From contig NZ_CP045096.1 in NCBI RefSeq assembly GCF_009184865.1, forward strand, positions 4,216,001 to 4,280,000: a DNA stretch of 64,000 nucleotides. Reading direction: 5' to 3'. Below the pieces are notes generated by a model that was given only the letters and a program-made list of their open reading frames with translations, was not told the origin of the DNA and made no database searches. Positions 8,359-16,965 of the stretch are shown one piece after another. The stretch's first letter is position 1. The number at the start of each line of letters is the position of its first letter. The position numbers and the translations under genes were made by a program. The stretch comes from Streptomyces phaeolivaceus. Lineage in GTDB: Bacteria; Actinomycetota; Actinomycetes; Streptomycetales; Streptomycetaceae.

Positions 8359-9285
8359 TCAGCCTCCCTGGGACACGACGCGACGGCCGGCCAGGTCCCA
8401 GAGCCGGCGGGTGAGCAGCGCGAGCAGCACGATCCAGACGCCCTGGATCACCATCTGCCCGAAGGCGTCGCCGAGGCCGATCCGGCCGACGTAGATGGAG
8501 AGCGGTACGCCGAGCGTCGCCTGGAACGGCAGGAACGAGCTGAGCGTGATGAACCAGTCCGGGAAGTACCAGAGCGGGGCGTACACACCGGAGAGCAGGT
8601 TCTGCGCGAAGACGAGGATCAGCAGGGCCGCCTCGTTGCGCAGGGTCCAGAAGCACATCAGGTCGACCAGCATCATCACGTAGTAGAGGACGAGTTGGCC
8701 GAGCAGCATGCTGACGGCGAAGACCCCGGCCACCGAGGGGGAGGCGGGCGGGGGGACGACTCCGACGGCGAGGCACAGCACATACCCGGTGAGCACCCAG
8801 CCGAAGCCGTACAGCTGGTCGCCGAGGGCGCGCAGCGCGTAGTAGCGCTGAGGTCTCATCGGTCGCAGGTACCAGTAGACGATCGTCCCGAAGCGGAGGT
8901 GCTGGATCACCATGTCGCGGCCCGCGCTCCGGTCGAGGCCGCGGATGCGGTTCGCGAGCACGGCGAGTACGGCGTAGCCGACGGCCTGGGTCTCGTTCAG
9001 CCCGGCGCTGGACTCGGTGTTCGCGTACAGCCCCCGCCAGAGGTAGACCACCAGACAGACCTGGACGAAGAGCCGTACGGCGGTGGCGGTCATCCGGGGT
9101 GGGGCGAGCAGTTCGCCCCGGGGGGTGATCCAGGAGACGCGGCGGGCGCGGGAGAGGGCGGACAGGGCGGACGGAGTGGATGGAGTGGATGGAGTGGAGG
9201 AAGTGGAGGAAGTGGGCGGGGTGAAGGAAGTGGATGGGGTGGGTGGGGTGGAAGGGGTGGGTGGCGGGGTGGCTGTGGCGGTCAT
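8359..9285 (-). CDS. ABC-2-type exporter permease, first subunit
   Basis: A 308-residue membrane protein. Its first 45 residues are a Pro/Ser/Thr-only tail (STPPTPSTS type) encoded by imperfect 9-bp GA-rich repeats at about 9170-9270; this is unusual for the family and may have grown by slippage. The hydrophobic core begins at about residue 75 (LFVQVCLVVYLWRGLY) and includes GLDRSAGRDMVIQHLRFGTIVYW, as in COG3694/COG4587 permeases. Its start abuts the stop of the upstream ATPase gene (TGAGCCATG) and its stop is two bases from the next permease, so the three are one operon. Confidence 0.85.
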   Translation of the reverse strand: MTATATPPPTPSTPPTPSTSFTPPTSSTSSTPSTPSTPSALSALSRARRVSWITPRGELLAPPRMTATAVRLFVQVCLVVYLWRGLYANTESSAGLNETQAVGYAVLAVLANRIRGLDRSAGRDMVIQHLRFGTIVYWYLRPMRPQRYYALRALGDQLYGFGWVLTGYVLCLAVGVVPPPASPSVAGVFAVSMLLGQLVLYYVMMLVDLMCFWTLRNEAALLILVFAQNLLSGVYAPLWYFPDWFITLSSFLPFQATLGVPLSIYVGRIGLGDAFGQMVIQGVWIVLLALLTRRLWDLAGRRVVSQGG

Positions 9286-9288
9286 GGC

Positions 9289-10395
9289 TCAGCCGCCCTG
9301 GGCGGCGGAGGCGGGAGCGGTGGCGGTGGCGGCCTCGGCGGTGGGCGGCTCCTGGGCGGGTACGTCGCTGAGGTAGGCGGCGCGCATGACGTCCTCCAGG
9401 TCGTTCTCCTCCAGCGCGAGGTCCGCGACCCGGAACCGCCCGATGATCACCTTGAGCGCCTCGTGAACGGTGGGCGCGTCCTCCCCGACCGGCCCGAACA
9501 CGACCCTCGGCCCTTCACGCCGCAGCACCCCGATCCCACCGAACCCGGGCAGCGGAACGGCGCCGGTCTCCCCGGTCCCCCCGATCTCCTCCACGTCGAC
9601 GGGGTCGGCGAGGGTGGCCCGGACCTGCCAGGTGCCGCCGAAACGCCGCCGGATCTCCTGGAGCGAGCCGTCGAGCACGATCCGGCCGTGGTTGATCAGC
9701 ACGACGCGTTCGGCGAGCCGTTCCACCTCGGTCATGTCGTGCGTGGTGAGCAGGACGGTACGGTCGCGCTCCTCCACCTGGTGCCGCAGGAACCGCCGTA
9801 CCTGCTCCTTCACCACGACGTCCATGCCGATGGTGGGTTCGTCGAGGAAGACGACGGGCGGGTCGTGCAGCAGCGAGGCGGCGAGATCGCATCGCACGCG
9901 CTGCCCGAGCGACAGATGCCGGACCCGGGTGTCCCAGAACTCGGAGAGTTCGAGCAGCCCGTCGAACTCCTGTATCCGTTCCCGGAACTGCCCTTCGGGC
10001 ACCCCATAGATATCGCGCAGAATCTCGAACGACTCCCGCGCGGGCAGATCCCACCACAGCTGTGTCCGCTGCCCGAACACGGCCCCGATGTTGTGGGCGT
10101 TGCGCTCCCGGTCCCGGTGCGGGACGACCCCGGCGACGAGCGCCTCGCCCGAGGTGGGCGTCAGGATCCCGGTGAGCATCTTGATCGTGGTGGACTTCCC
10201 GGCCCCGTTGGGACCGAGCAGTGCGAGCAACTCCCCCCGGCCCACACTGAATTCGACGTCCTGCACCGCGACCTTGGCCACGCGCCGCGGACTGACGAGC
10301 GATTTGAGCGCCCCCGCGAAGCCGGGCCGCCGTACGGTCGTCTGGAACACCTTGGACAGCCCGCGCGCCTCGATCACCGCAGACAACGGCATCAC
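9289..10395 (-). CDS. ABC exporter ATP-binding protein
   Basis: A 368-residue ATPase with Walker A GPNGAGKSTT, signature LSLGQRVRCDLAASLLHDP, Walker B VVFLDEPTIGMD and switch His in LLTTHDMTEVERLAERV. The N-terminal extension (SKVFQTTVRRPGFAGALKSLVSPRR) is typical of the COG4586 ATPases paired with COG3694/COG4587 permeases. It is the first gene of the leftward exporter operon. Starts GTG 10395 and ATG 10392 are adjacent, with GAAGGGAA just upstream. An ISAs1 element ends only 91 bp upstream, so the native promoter may have been cut away or replaced. Confidence 0.93.
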   Translation of the reverse strand: MMPLSAVIEARGLSKVFQTTVRRPGFAGALKSLVSPRRVAKVAVQDVEFSVGRGELLALLGPNGAGKSTTIKMLTGILTPTSGEALVAGVVPHRDRERNAHNIGAVFGQRTQLWWDLPARESFEILRDIYGVPEGQFRERIQEFDGLLELSEFWDTRVRHLSLGQRVRCDLAASLLHDPPVVFLDEPTIGMDVVVKEQVRRFLRHQVEERDRTVLLTTHDMTEVERLAERVVLINHGRIVLDGSLQEIRRRFGGTWQVRATLADPVDVEEIGGTGETGAVPLPGFGGIGVLRREGPRVVFGPVGEDAPTVHEALKVIIGRFRVADLALEENDLEDVMRAAYLSDVPAQEPPTAEAATATAPASAAQGG

Positions 10396-10476
10396 TTCCC
10401 TTCACACCGACTCGTTCGACCCACCGGAATCCACGCCCATTCGAAATACCGAACGCCATCCGGGACAACGGCGGCA

Positions 10477-10486
10477 TGCTAGGCCC
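10477..10486. repeat. 10-bp target site duplication, left copy
   Basis: TGCTAGGCCC is found here and again at 13339-13348, immediately outside the ISAs1 inverted repeats. ISAs1 elements typically duplicate 8-10 bp, so the pair marks a single insertion. Confidence 0.92.
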
Positions 10487-10522
10487 CAGGGCCCCGGCGA
10501 GTGCCTGGATAGTCCGGTTTGA

Positions 10523-11679
10523 TCATGTGATGCCGTAGAGGGCGAGGACGCGGGGTCGCTCGGTGTGAGCTCGTCGTCCGGCGGCGGTGTTGACATAGCC
10601 GGCGAGCTTGAGCGCGCTGCGGATCAGGTCACGGAGAGCAGCGAGTACGGCGGGCGCGTTGTGGGTCCTGACCTGGGATTTGTCCTCGTTGAAGGTGACA
10701 TCTCGACACCAGTGGACGGTATTTTCCACGGTCCAGTGCCCGCGAGCCCAGGACGCGATCTCGGCTGCGTTCGCTTCCTCGGCGGGCAGGTCGGTGATGG
10801 CGTAGACGGTCTCGCTGGACCATTTTTTCGCGCCGTAGAGACGGCGACGGCGCTGGATCCGCAGGACCTGGGCCGCGTGCGGGAACAGCAGGCCCGCGAC
10901 GGTGACGACCTGGACGATCCGTTGCTCGTGACGGCCGTGGCCACGGCCGTCGTCGCGGTGGATCACGGGGATGTCCTTCCAGGGCAGGGCGTGGAGTTGA
11001 CGGGCCTGGCCGCGCTGGTTGTTCTTGATGGTCAGCAGGTAGTGAGCGCCGCGTTCACGCAGGTAGGTGGCGTGGTCGCGTTGGGCGTGGAGGGCGTCGG
11101 CGGTAACGACCGCTCCCGCGAGATCCGTGTCGTCGATCTGGTCGAGGAGTGGTGCGAACTCGGGGATTTCGTTGGTCTTCGCGCCGATCTCGCGGGAGGC
11201 GAGCGTGACACCGTCGCCGTGCCGGACGGCGGACAGGACGAAGACCCGGCTGCCGTCCGGTCGCTTCGCGCCGCGCAGACACTTGCCGTCCACCGCGATC
11301 GCCCGCCGCCGCAGCCGTACCGGTTCGGCACGGGCGGCCGCCCGGTGGGCCCGGCGCTGTTCACGCTCGGTGCCACCGTCGGGCATCACCGGCTCCGGCC
11401 GGCGGGGCTGTGCGGACAGCAGGGGCCGAAGGTAGTCGTAACCGGCCGCGCCGATCTCACCGGGATCGAGCCGGCCCAGGACGCTGCGCAGAGTCTTCTC
11501 GCTCGGCACCCGGTAGCGGCCGAGGAGTGGGTGGTAGGGAAGGCCGAAGGCGGCCAGTTCCTCCGGCGTCGCACGCCGGCACCACTCCGCCGCCGCGGTG
11601 ATCGAGTCGTGGCCGGACGGGGTCATCGCGCAGACCACCAGGGCCAGCAGCGAGGAGAGCCGGTACCGCACTCCGCTAG
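10523..11679 (-). pseudogene. ISAs1 transposase, C-terminal part
   Basis: Encodes most of an ISAs1-family DDE transposase: GVRYRLSSLLALVVCAM, then AIAVDGKCLRGAKR, VTADALHAQRDHA, LTIKNNQ and WARGHWTVENTVHWCRDVTF, which carry the catalytic acidic residues and the family C-terminal motif. The reading frame begins inside the IS701 inverted repeat, so the natural N-terminus is missing here. The N-terminal 46 codons lie at 13067-13209 in the same orientation. Joining the two with one CTAG removed restores a continuous frame (DPRG-ASG-VRYRL), proving that the gene was intact before the second insertion. Confidence 0.93.
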
Positions 11680-12964
11680 TACTGCAACCGCATCTGCGGG
11701 TTGTGGCCTCGGCGTTTGTAGTGGGAGCGGCGGGCACGGGCCTGGCTGCGTCGTCGGAAGCGTGACCAGTGCAGATGATGGTCGTTGCTGTGGTGGCGGG
11801 GCGTGACGATGATGTGGCCGATCAGTCGGCGGATCTCCGGGACGCTGAGGGGTATGAGGTCTTGCTCGTCGTCCGCTCCGCCCCTTTTGCGGCTTCTGCG
11901 GCGCGGACGGCGGTCAGGTAGGCGAGGGCGGCCATGGCCAGGGTGATGTGGCGGTACCAGGCCCGGTAGAGCCTCACCTGGTAGTGGTCCAGGCCGCACT
12001 CGCCCTTGGCGGTCTGGAAGCACTCCTCCACCGCCCACCTCGCGGCGGCTACCTTGACCAGGTCTTTCAGCCGGGAGGCCACCGATCCGTAGCAGACGTA
12101 GTAGGCGATCTCGGTGGGGTCGCTGATGCTGCGGCGGGCCAGAACCCAGTGCCCGAAGCCGTTCTCCCAGTACGGGCGGATGGCGACGCGGGCCCAGTCG
12201 TAGATCCGTTCGCCGTGCGCGCCCTGGCCCCCGGAAACCCGCTTCCACGCTTGCCTGGGCAGGGCGGCGACCAACTGGTCCACCCTGGCGTCGCCGCCGT
12301 CCGCCGTGGTCACGGTGTCGTTGACCTTGGTGGCCAGTACGTGCGCGATCCTGCGTTCCTCCAGCCATACCCGCAGGTGCTTGACCTGCCCGTATGCCTC
12401 GTCAGCGGTGACCCACGCGAACGGGATGCCTGCGTCGACGGCACGTTGCAGCATCCACTTGCAGTGCTCATTCTTGGTCGCGAAGGGGATCTCGTCGTCG
12501 ATCCCGGCTGCGCGGCAGCGCTCACGGTCATCCGTCCAGGAAACGGGGATGTAGAGCTCACGGTCGATCAATGCCCGCCCCCTGGCGGAGGCGTAGGCCA
12601 GGAAGGTCCCGATCTGGCAGTTCTCCGTGCGGCCGGCGGTACCTGTGTACTGCCGCTGGACTCCGGCGGACTTGGTGCCCTTCTTCAGGAAACCGGTGTC
12701 GTCGCAGATCAGGACCGCGTTCTTGGCTCCGATGGTCTCCACGACGAAGTCGCGCACATCGTCGCGGACCGCGTTCTCGTCCCAGTCGGAGTGGTTGAGC
12801 AGGCGCTGGACGCCGTCCGGGCGGAGCTGCCCGACCTGCTCGGACAGCGTCCACCCGTTCTTCTTCTCCAGCGGCGCGACGAGTCCGTTCAGGTAGTCCA
12901 GCGCCCGCTCGCGGGGCTCCGACCTGCCGAAACGGTGGGCGAACCGGGCATGGAGCCCGGCCAC
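11676..12964 (-). pseudogene. IS701-family transposase with a frameshift near its C-terminus
   Basis: The main frame (11822-12964, 380 residues) has the IS701 signatures LICDDTGFLKKGTKSAGVQRQ, GRTENCQIG and VTADEAYG, and a late ARWAVEECFQTAKGE motif. Upstream codons (TVEQVESWSEG) are also in frame, so the real start may be a CTG a little upstream. After AAEAAKG at about 11885 the frame ends in a spurious tail, while the expected C-terminus (ADDEQDLIPLSVPEIRRLI...) continues in the -1 frame to a stop at 11676. The slip point is AAAAGGGG. It may be an indel or, less likely, programmed frameshifting. The final TAG is completed by the CTAG target site. Confidence 0.88.
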
Positions 12965-13066
12965 CCCCTCGGACCACGACTCGACCTGCTCAACCGTCAG
13001 CGCATCAGCACACAGTCATACCAACGAGACCGCCGACCATCCGTCACGCCAGATGCGGTTGCAGTA
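11680..13066 (-). mobile_element. IS701-family insertion sequence inside ISAs1
   Basis: A 1,387-bp element with 17-bp terminal inverted repeats (TACTGCAACCGCATCTG) flanked by CTAG direct repeats at 11676-11679 and 13067-13070. The four-base CTAG target duplication is characteristic of IS701. It carries one transposase gene read leftward, in the same direction as the ISAs1 transposase that it interrupts. Confidence 0.93.
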
Positions 13067-13209
13067 CTAGCCCCTCGCGGATCGGTGACCGACTCGAACT
13101 CGGCGACCAGGCAGCGGACTTGCTCCTTGGCAGCACCCTCGCCGAGAGCTTCCAGGCAGGGCGCATGAGGCACGGGGACAGCGACAGGAGATGATGGAGG
13201 AACGAACAC
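13067..13209 (-). pseudogene. ISAs1 transposase, N-terminal part
   Basis: Encodes the first 46 residues of the ISAs1 transposase (GTG 13209; ...LVAEFESVTDPRG), the conserved N-terminal motif of the family. The sequence then runs into the IS701 right end. It matches in frame with the C-terminal part ending at 11679 once the nested element is removed. Confidence 0.9.
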
Positions 13210-13338
13210 GGCACCTTCGTGGATCTTGCAGCGTAGAGAACTCCATGATCCACAGGTGCCGTGTTCACCTGCTTCCGGGGCCCACTACCGAGATCAACAC
13301 CCCAGGCCGGGACGATCCAGGCACTCGCCGGGGCTCTG

Positions 13339-13348
13339 TGCTAGGCCC
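13339..13348. repeat. 10-bp target site duplication, right copy
   Basis: Second copy of TGCTAGGCCC, directly outside the right ISAs1 inverted repeat. Confidence 0.92.
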
Positions 13349-13758
13349 ATGGACCGAACCTGAGAAACGATTTGTTGACCACCCCACCACCACCCCCTGA
13401 ACTCCCCGCCCCGACCTACCCACCCCACCCACCCCGAACGCCTACGCCCCACCCACCCACCACCCGCTACACTGACCAGGCGCCTTGCCTTCGAGGGGCT
13501 TGTGGAAAACTCCATCGCCGCAGGTCAGCGGGCGGCTGGGAGATCGCTGCGGAACGCACACCCTCCGATTCGGGAACGCTCGGTCGATCGTTGCAGGTCA
13601 GGGCATGCCCCCGGGCCATGTCAGTGACCGTGGCAGCGTCAGCCGCCGGGCACCTGACGATTCGGGTCCCACTTCAGCGATTCTCCCCTTGTTTTTCGGC
13701 TTCATCCCATTCCGCCTCAGCGGAGGCGTAGCTGTCCGTTCTGACGGACGCTCACGGC
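13349..13758. other. gap without a recognised gene
   Basis: About 410 bases of lower-GC sequence beginning with a C/A-rich tract (CCACCCCACCACCACCCC at about 13378). Short open frames exist (for example VENSIAAGQRAAGRSLRNAH near 13502) but none has a ribosome-binding site or recognisable family. A small hairpin GTCCGT-TCTG-ACGGAC lies at about 13734. Probably remnant DNA beside the insertion. Confidence 0.5.
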
Positions 13759-14223
13759 ATGAGGAGCGCATTCCGAAGGAAATCGTCGCGCACGGTGTTG
13801 GCTGTGGTCGACCATCATGAGCGTGTGCTGCTGTGCAGATTTCGAGGCGAGTCTTGTTGGCGCCCGGTTGCGTCTCGGGTAATTCGTATCCGGCCGTCAC
13901 GGTTCTCTGTCATTCACGTCCTGGATCCGCTCTTCTCGCATTGGTTCCTTGCCCGCACTCCGGTGGTCGGCAGGTTCAACCCGCTGCCGGAGGGCGGCGG
14001 TCTTGATGAATCGATGCGTATCTTCGTCGTCCGTCGCAGCAGAATGCGGACGATCAGCCTTCGCGGACGTTCCCACCCGGTCACGGATTCCTCTTATGTC
14101 TGGCATCCGTTGCCGGATGTCGAGGATGCGGATTTCGATGTGGTTCCGCGCGAGCTCGGTCCATTTCTGCGTGGATATCTTGAGGGCTGGATTCCCGACG
14201 GCGTCATCACTCTCGTCGAATGA
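13759..14223 (+). pseudogene. NUDIX-like remnant lacking the NUDIX box
   Basis: A 154-codon frame. The N-terminus (RKSSRTVLAVVDHHERVLLCRF) resembles the first strands of NUDIX hydrolases, and the C-terminus (YVWHPLPDVEDADFDVVPRELG... GYLEGWIPDG) resembles the tail of actinobacterial NUDIX proteins. Between them the GX5EX7REUXEEXGU catalytic box is absent; the middle shows only an HWFLAR stretch. Codon use is unusually poor in G/C at third positions. The simplest reading is an internally deleted and drifting NUDIX gene; a non-catalytic NUDIX-fold protein is the alternative. No ribosome-binding site is visible at ATG 13759. Confidence 0.4.
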
Positions 14224-14260
14224 ACGCTCAGGCCCGCACGCCGTACAAGGAGGATGCCCT

Positions 14261-14725
14261 GTGACCAGTGCTCAGCACCGGCGCCAGCCGTCGAGTCGTG
14301 GTCCATTGAGGCTGGAGATCCGGACGCTCCTGGCAGCCGCCGGCCTCCCCGAAGCGGACAACGACGACCGCTACCGCGCCCACGGTGTCCTGGTGACGGA
14401 TCGCGGTGAGTCGGTCGGCGTGGAGTGGTTCGTCTCCCGCAGCCTCCGCCGCGCCGCCGCCGACGAACAGCTGCGGGGCTGGCCCATGGGCATGGCGGAC
14501 CGCGCGCAGGAAGCCGCTCGACGTCATCTCCACGCTGCTTTGTTCGGCATCCTGACGGAGGTGGGATACCTGGTGGATGCTGATCCGGCTGACACTCCGG
14601 GCGCTCTGTCCGTTCGAGCTGGCAGGGTCTCGACGCCGACGACGTTGGCCGCGGACATCAGGCGGATCCTGGCAGACCTCGGCGGAGCCGCAGAGAGCTC
14701 GGAGGATCCCGGCCCGTCGTCGTGA
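14261..14725 (+). CDS. hypothetical protein
   Basis: A 154-residue protein from GTG 14261, chosen because AAGGAGG lies seven bases upstream. The N-terminus is basic (SAQHRRQPSSRG), followed by LRLEIRTLLAAAGLPEAD and a predicted alpha/beta core (RAHGVLVTDRGESVGVEWFVSRSLRRAA), then amphipathic helices. No known family is recognised. It is mostly helical and soluble, with no signal peptide or membrane segment. Its stop overlaps the start of the next gene by four bases (GTGA), so the two are co-translated. It lies in the acquired-looking block next to the ubiquitin-like cassette, which it meets tail to tail through its partner. Confidence 0.7.
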   Translation: MTSAQHRRQPSSRGPLRLEIRTLLAAAGLPEADNDDRYRAHGVLVTDRGESVGVEWFVSRSLRRAAADEQLRGWPMGMADRAQEAARRHLHAALFGILTEVGYLVDADPADTPGALSVRAGRVSTPTTLAADIRRILADLGGAAESSEDPGPSS

Positions 14726-15129
14726 GTGGAACAATCCCCTCCGTGGGCCCGCAGCACAGTTTCTCACCTCCCGCAGCTGATGTCCTTCGCGCCCGGTACG
14801 CGGGACGTCTGCCGAGTTCACTCGAGGAACTTGCCGGTCAGGTACATGGCCGAGTCGAGTTGCCACCGCATGCCGTGTGGTCGGGTCTGCGCTCCTACGA
14901 CCTCGACCGGCTTCGGCAGCGGATGAGCCTCTACCGCATTGTTCTGACGGAGGGGCAGCGCGCTGACCTCGTCGCCTTCCTCGATCGCGACCTACTGCTC
15001 GCCCAGTGGCCCGACCTGCGCATACTGATCAGCAGGCACATCCGCGAAGTCTGGGAAGACGCCTTCCCGGAGATCGTCTCTGGCTTGGAGGTCGCACACG
15101 CACCTCGTATGTGCGCGTCAGGCCCGTAA
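14722..15129 (+). CDS. hypothetical protein, coupled to preceding gene
   Basis: A 135-residue protein starting at GTG 14722, overlapping the previous stop by four bases. It contains LPSSLEELAGQVHGRVELPPHAVWSGLRSYDLDRLRQRMSLY and a helical end (LISRHIREVWEDAFPEI). The family is not recognised; the compact helical character would suit a small adaptor or DNA-binding protein, but nothing specific is visible. Its stop lies only ten bases from the stop of the convergent JAB-E1 gene, with no obvious terminator between them. Confidence 0.68.
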   Translation: MSGTIPSVGPQHSFSPPAADVLRARYAGRLPSSLEELAGQVHGRVELPPHAVWSGLRSYDLDRLRQRMSLYRIVLTEGQRADLVAFLDRDLLLAQWPDLRILISRHIREVWEDAFPEIVSGLEVAHAPRMCASGP

Positions 15130-15139
15130 GCAGTGCTTT

Positions 15140-16576
15140 CTACTTGGTCGGCAGCGGAGCGTTGTGCCCTTGGCCGAGACGGCCTGTCTCTGAGCACTCA
15201 GTGCAGTCCGCCGCAGCTCGGGGAATGTCGCATCGGACGCGTTGCGGTCCGGTCGGCACCAGTGGATGGAATCGGCGCCAGCGTGGCTCGTACCCGGTTG
15301 GGAGAAGACCGGTGACGGTGTGCAGGTAGTCGTCTACGGCATGGGCTGAAGCGACGGCGTTGAGGCTGATGACGCTGGGGGCGTGGACGGCTTCGTCCTG
15401 GACATACCGTTGCTGGCGCAGTTGTTCGGCTGTCAGCGCCTCGTCCTGAAGCCTGGCCGGGCTGATCAATCCGTTGCACCAGAGGCAGCCGAAGCCGGGG
15501 GCCAGCGGCCGTACGACGCTGAAGACGTCGGTGACGACGCCTCCGGGTCCGACCTGGACCTTGGCGCCGACCTGTACGCCGGGGATGAGGTACTGGTGGA
15601 TGAGCGCGTTGACGACCAGTCGCGCCTGCATCGAGTCGGCGGCAAGGAAGAGGTAGTCGCAGTCGACGAGGTTCGCGGCGATCGTGCTCTGAGTGACGTC
15701 CGCTCGCAGCGCGTGGACGTGAATGCGCCCATTGGCCTGTCGCGCCACCCGACGGGCCACCCTCACCTTGGGGGTCGCGTACCGGTGCCCCAAGGACTGG
15801 AGCCATCCCGGCCTGGCGGGGTCCGTCAGCCATGTGCGGGCGTCGCAGGCCCGTGCTCCGGCAAGGCGGGGCAGGTTGGTCTCCTCGACGCGATCGGGGT
15901 CGATGATCACAAGCTCGCCGACCCCGAGCCGGGCGAGGTATTCGACGATGAGGGAGCCAGCTCCTCCGGCGCCGACGACGGCGACCTTTTGCGCTGCGAG
16001 GATGGCCTGCCCTCGGTCTCCGAAGACGCGGCTCTGACGGTCGTAGGTCGGATCTGACGTCGGAGGTGGCGGAGGTTCGGGATACAGGGTCTTGATCGGC
16101 CATCCGGTGATCACAGCTCGTTCGAGTTCTGCCCGTCCGCCGTCGGGCAGCCATAGGTCGCCTGCGACCGCGTCGGTGGCGAAGACCAGGCCGCCGGCGG
16201 GCGTCGAGCCGAGGATGTCACGCAAGGCGGGGTATCCGCGTTCGTGGGAGGCGAGATCGGTGCCGGAGAAGCCGACGTGTGTGGTTCCGCCGTGGCAGTG
16301 AACCGCCAGGTAGGCCAGGCCTTGGGATCGACAGTCTCGGACGCGGTCACGTACGAACGTGGCGGTCAGCATCCGGTAGCCGCGTTGCCCGGGCACGTAG
16401 TCGACGCCGTCCTCGGCAAGGTACAGCCTGCGTGCGAGCAGGCGGGTGCCGCGGGCGGTAGCGACGACGCTTGCTCCGATGACGGCGCCGTGCTCGTCGC
16501 CGTCGCCGGGGAACAGGTGCTGGCGGAGCGTGGTCGCCATGGCGGCCGGCATCCGCAGCGTCCAGGGATCGGTCAT
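15140..16576 (-). CDS. JAB peptidase-E1 (ThiF-like) fusion of a ubiquitin-like system
   Basis: A 478-residue fusion. Residues 1-160 form a JAB/JAMM isopeptidase domain with H93-C-H95 then S104-x2-D107 (HCHGG...FSGTD), the zinc-binding JAMM pattern, and a possible partner Glu at 28. Residues about 190-430 form an E1/ThiF adenylation domain: VAVVGAGGAGSLIVEYLARLG (nucleotide loop), then VIIDPDRVEETNLPR. CLWC and CTEC pairs near the end may bind zinc. E1 enzymes adenylate the C-terminus of a ubiquitin-like protein, while JAB domains trim or remove it. ATG 16576 is chosen because it overlaps the E2-like stop as ATGA. Last gene of the Ubl-E2-E1 operon. Confidence 0.88.
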   Translation of the reverse strand: MTDPWTLRMPAAMATTLRQHLFPGDGDEHGAVIGASVVATARGTRLLARRLYLAEDGVDYVPGQRGYRMLTATFVRDRVRDCRSQGLAYLAVHCHGGTTHVGFSGTDLASHERGYPALRDILGSTPAGGLVFATDAVAGDLWLPDGGRAELERAVITGWPIKTLYPEPPPPPTSDPTYDRQSRVFGDRGQAILAAQKVAVVGAGGAGSLIVEYLARLGVGELVIIDPDRVEETNLPRLAGARACDARTWLTDPARPGWLQSLGHRYATPKVRVARRVARQANGRIHVHALRADVTQSTIAANLVDCDYLFLAADSMQARLVVNALIHQYLIPGVQVGAKVQVGPGGVVTDVFSVVRPLAPGFGCLWCNGLISPARLQDEALTAEQLRQQRYVQDEAVHAPSVISLNAVASAHAVDDYLHTVTGLLPTGYEPRWRRFHPLVPTGPQRVRCDIPRAAADCTECSETGRLGQGHNAPLPTK

Positions 16577-16953
16577 CGGCTGCGGAGCCATGTCAGCACC
16601 TTGTGGAGTTTGATGACGGCGGTGTCCGTGGCGGGGTTGAGGCGGTTGGAACGCCTGGAGATCTGTACAGCGGGACGGTCCTCGAAGGTAGTCGAGGTCA
16701 TGGCCTCTCCTAGGGGGGCTCCGTCAACGCGAGTGAGGTCCCCGCGTACGAAGTGGGGGTAGACGTCCGAGTACGGGTACTGGAACGTGATCCGGAAGCC
16801 GATCCAGGTGGACCGTTGCTTGTACTGCGCGCCGGGATCGACGTCTTCGACGAGGACGACCGCGCCGCCGTCCGGCTCTTCCCGGACGCGGATGGCCGCG
16901 TCCGGGAAGGCTGCGCGTACCTCGTCGACGGCCTTGCTCACCGCGGGGGTCAC
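16573..16953 (-). CDS. E2-like (UBC-fold) protein without a cysteine
   Basis: A 126-residue protein from GTG 16953. It has an N-terminal helix, a beta meander (GGAVVLVEDVD... STWIGFRITFQYPYSD) and the VYPHFVRGDLTR turn that in E2 enzymes precedes the active-site flap, then SNRLNPATDTAVIKLHKVLTWL, a C-terminal motif seen in prokaryotic E2-like proteins found beside multiubiquitin genes. The whole protein contains no cysteine, so classical thioester transfer is impossible. It is encoded between the Ubl and JAB-E1 genes, 12 bases after the Ubl stop and overlapping the E1 start. Family assignment rests on context plus the strand/YP pattern. Confidence 0.75.
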   Translation of the reverse strand: MTPAVSKAVDEVRAAFPDAAIRVREEPDGGAVVLVEDVDPGAQYKQRSTWIGFRITFQYPYSDVYPHFVRGDLTRVDGAPLGEAMTSTTFEDRPAVQISRRSNRLNPATDTAVIKLHKVLTWLRSR

Positions 16954-16965
16954 GCTGTGCCGTCC

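Larger units (their letters stand above)
10487..13338 (-). mobile_element. ISAs1-family insertion sequence, interrupted by an IS701-family element
   Basis: The ends carry a 23-bp inverted repeat with one mismatch (CAGGGCCCCGGCGAGTGCCT at left; CAGAGCCCCGGCGAGTGCCT read inward from right) and are flanked by the 10-bp duplication TGCTAGGCCC. Removing the nested element and one CTAG copy leaves about 1,461 bp with one 431-residue ISAs1 transposase, a normal family size. The nested insertion splits that gene, so the element cannot move on its own. Confidence 0.93.

Noticed and set aside
11880..11890. Programmed -1 frameshifting in the IS701 transposase
   Set aside because: AAAAGGGG is not a standard slippery heptamer in the zero frame, and single-frame genes are usual in this family; an indel is simpler.
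13485..13820. Possible small gene after the ISAs1 element
   Set aside because: No ribosome-binding site, no recognisable motif, and low-complexity surroundings.
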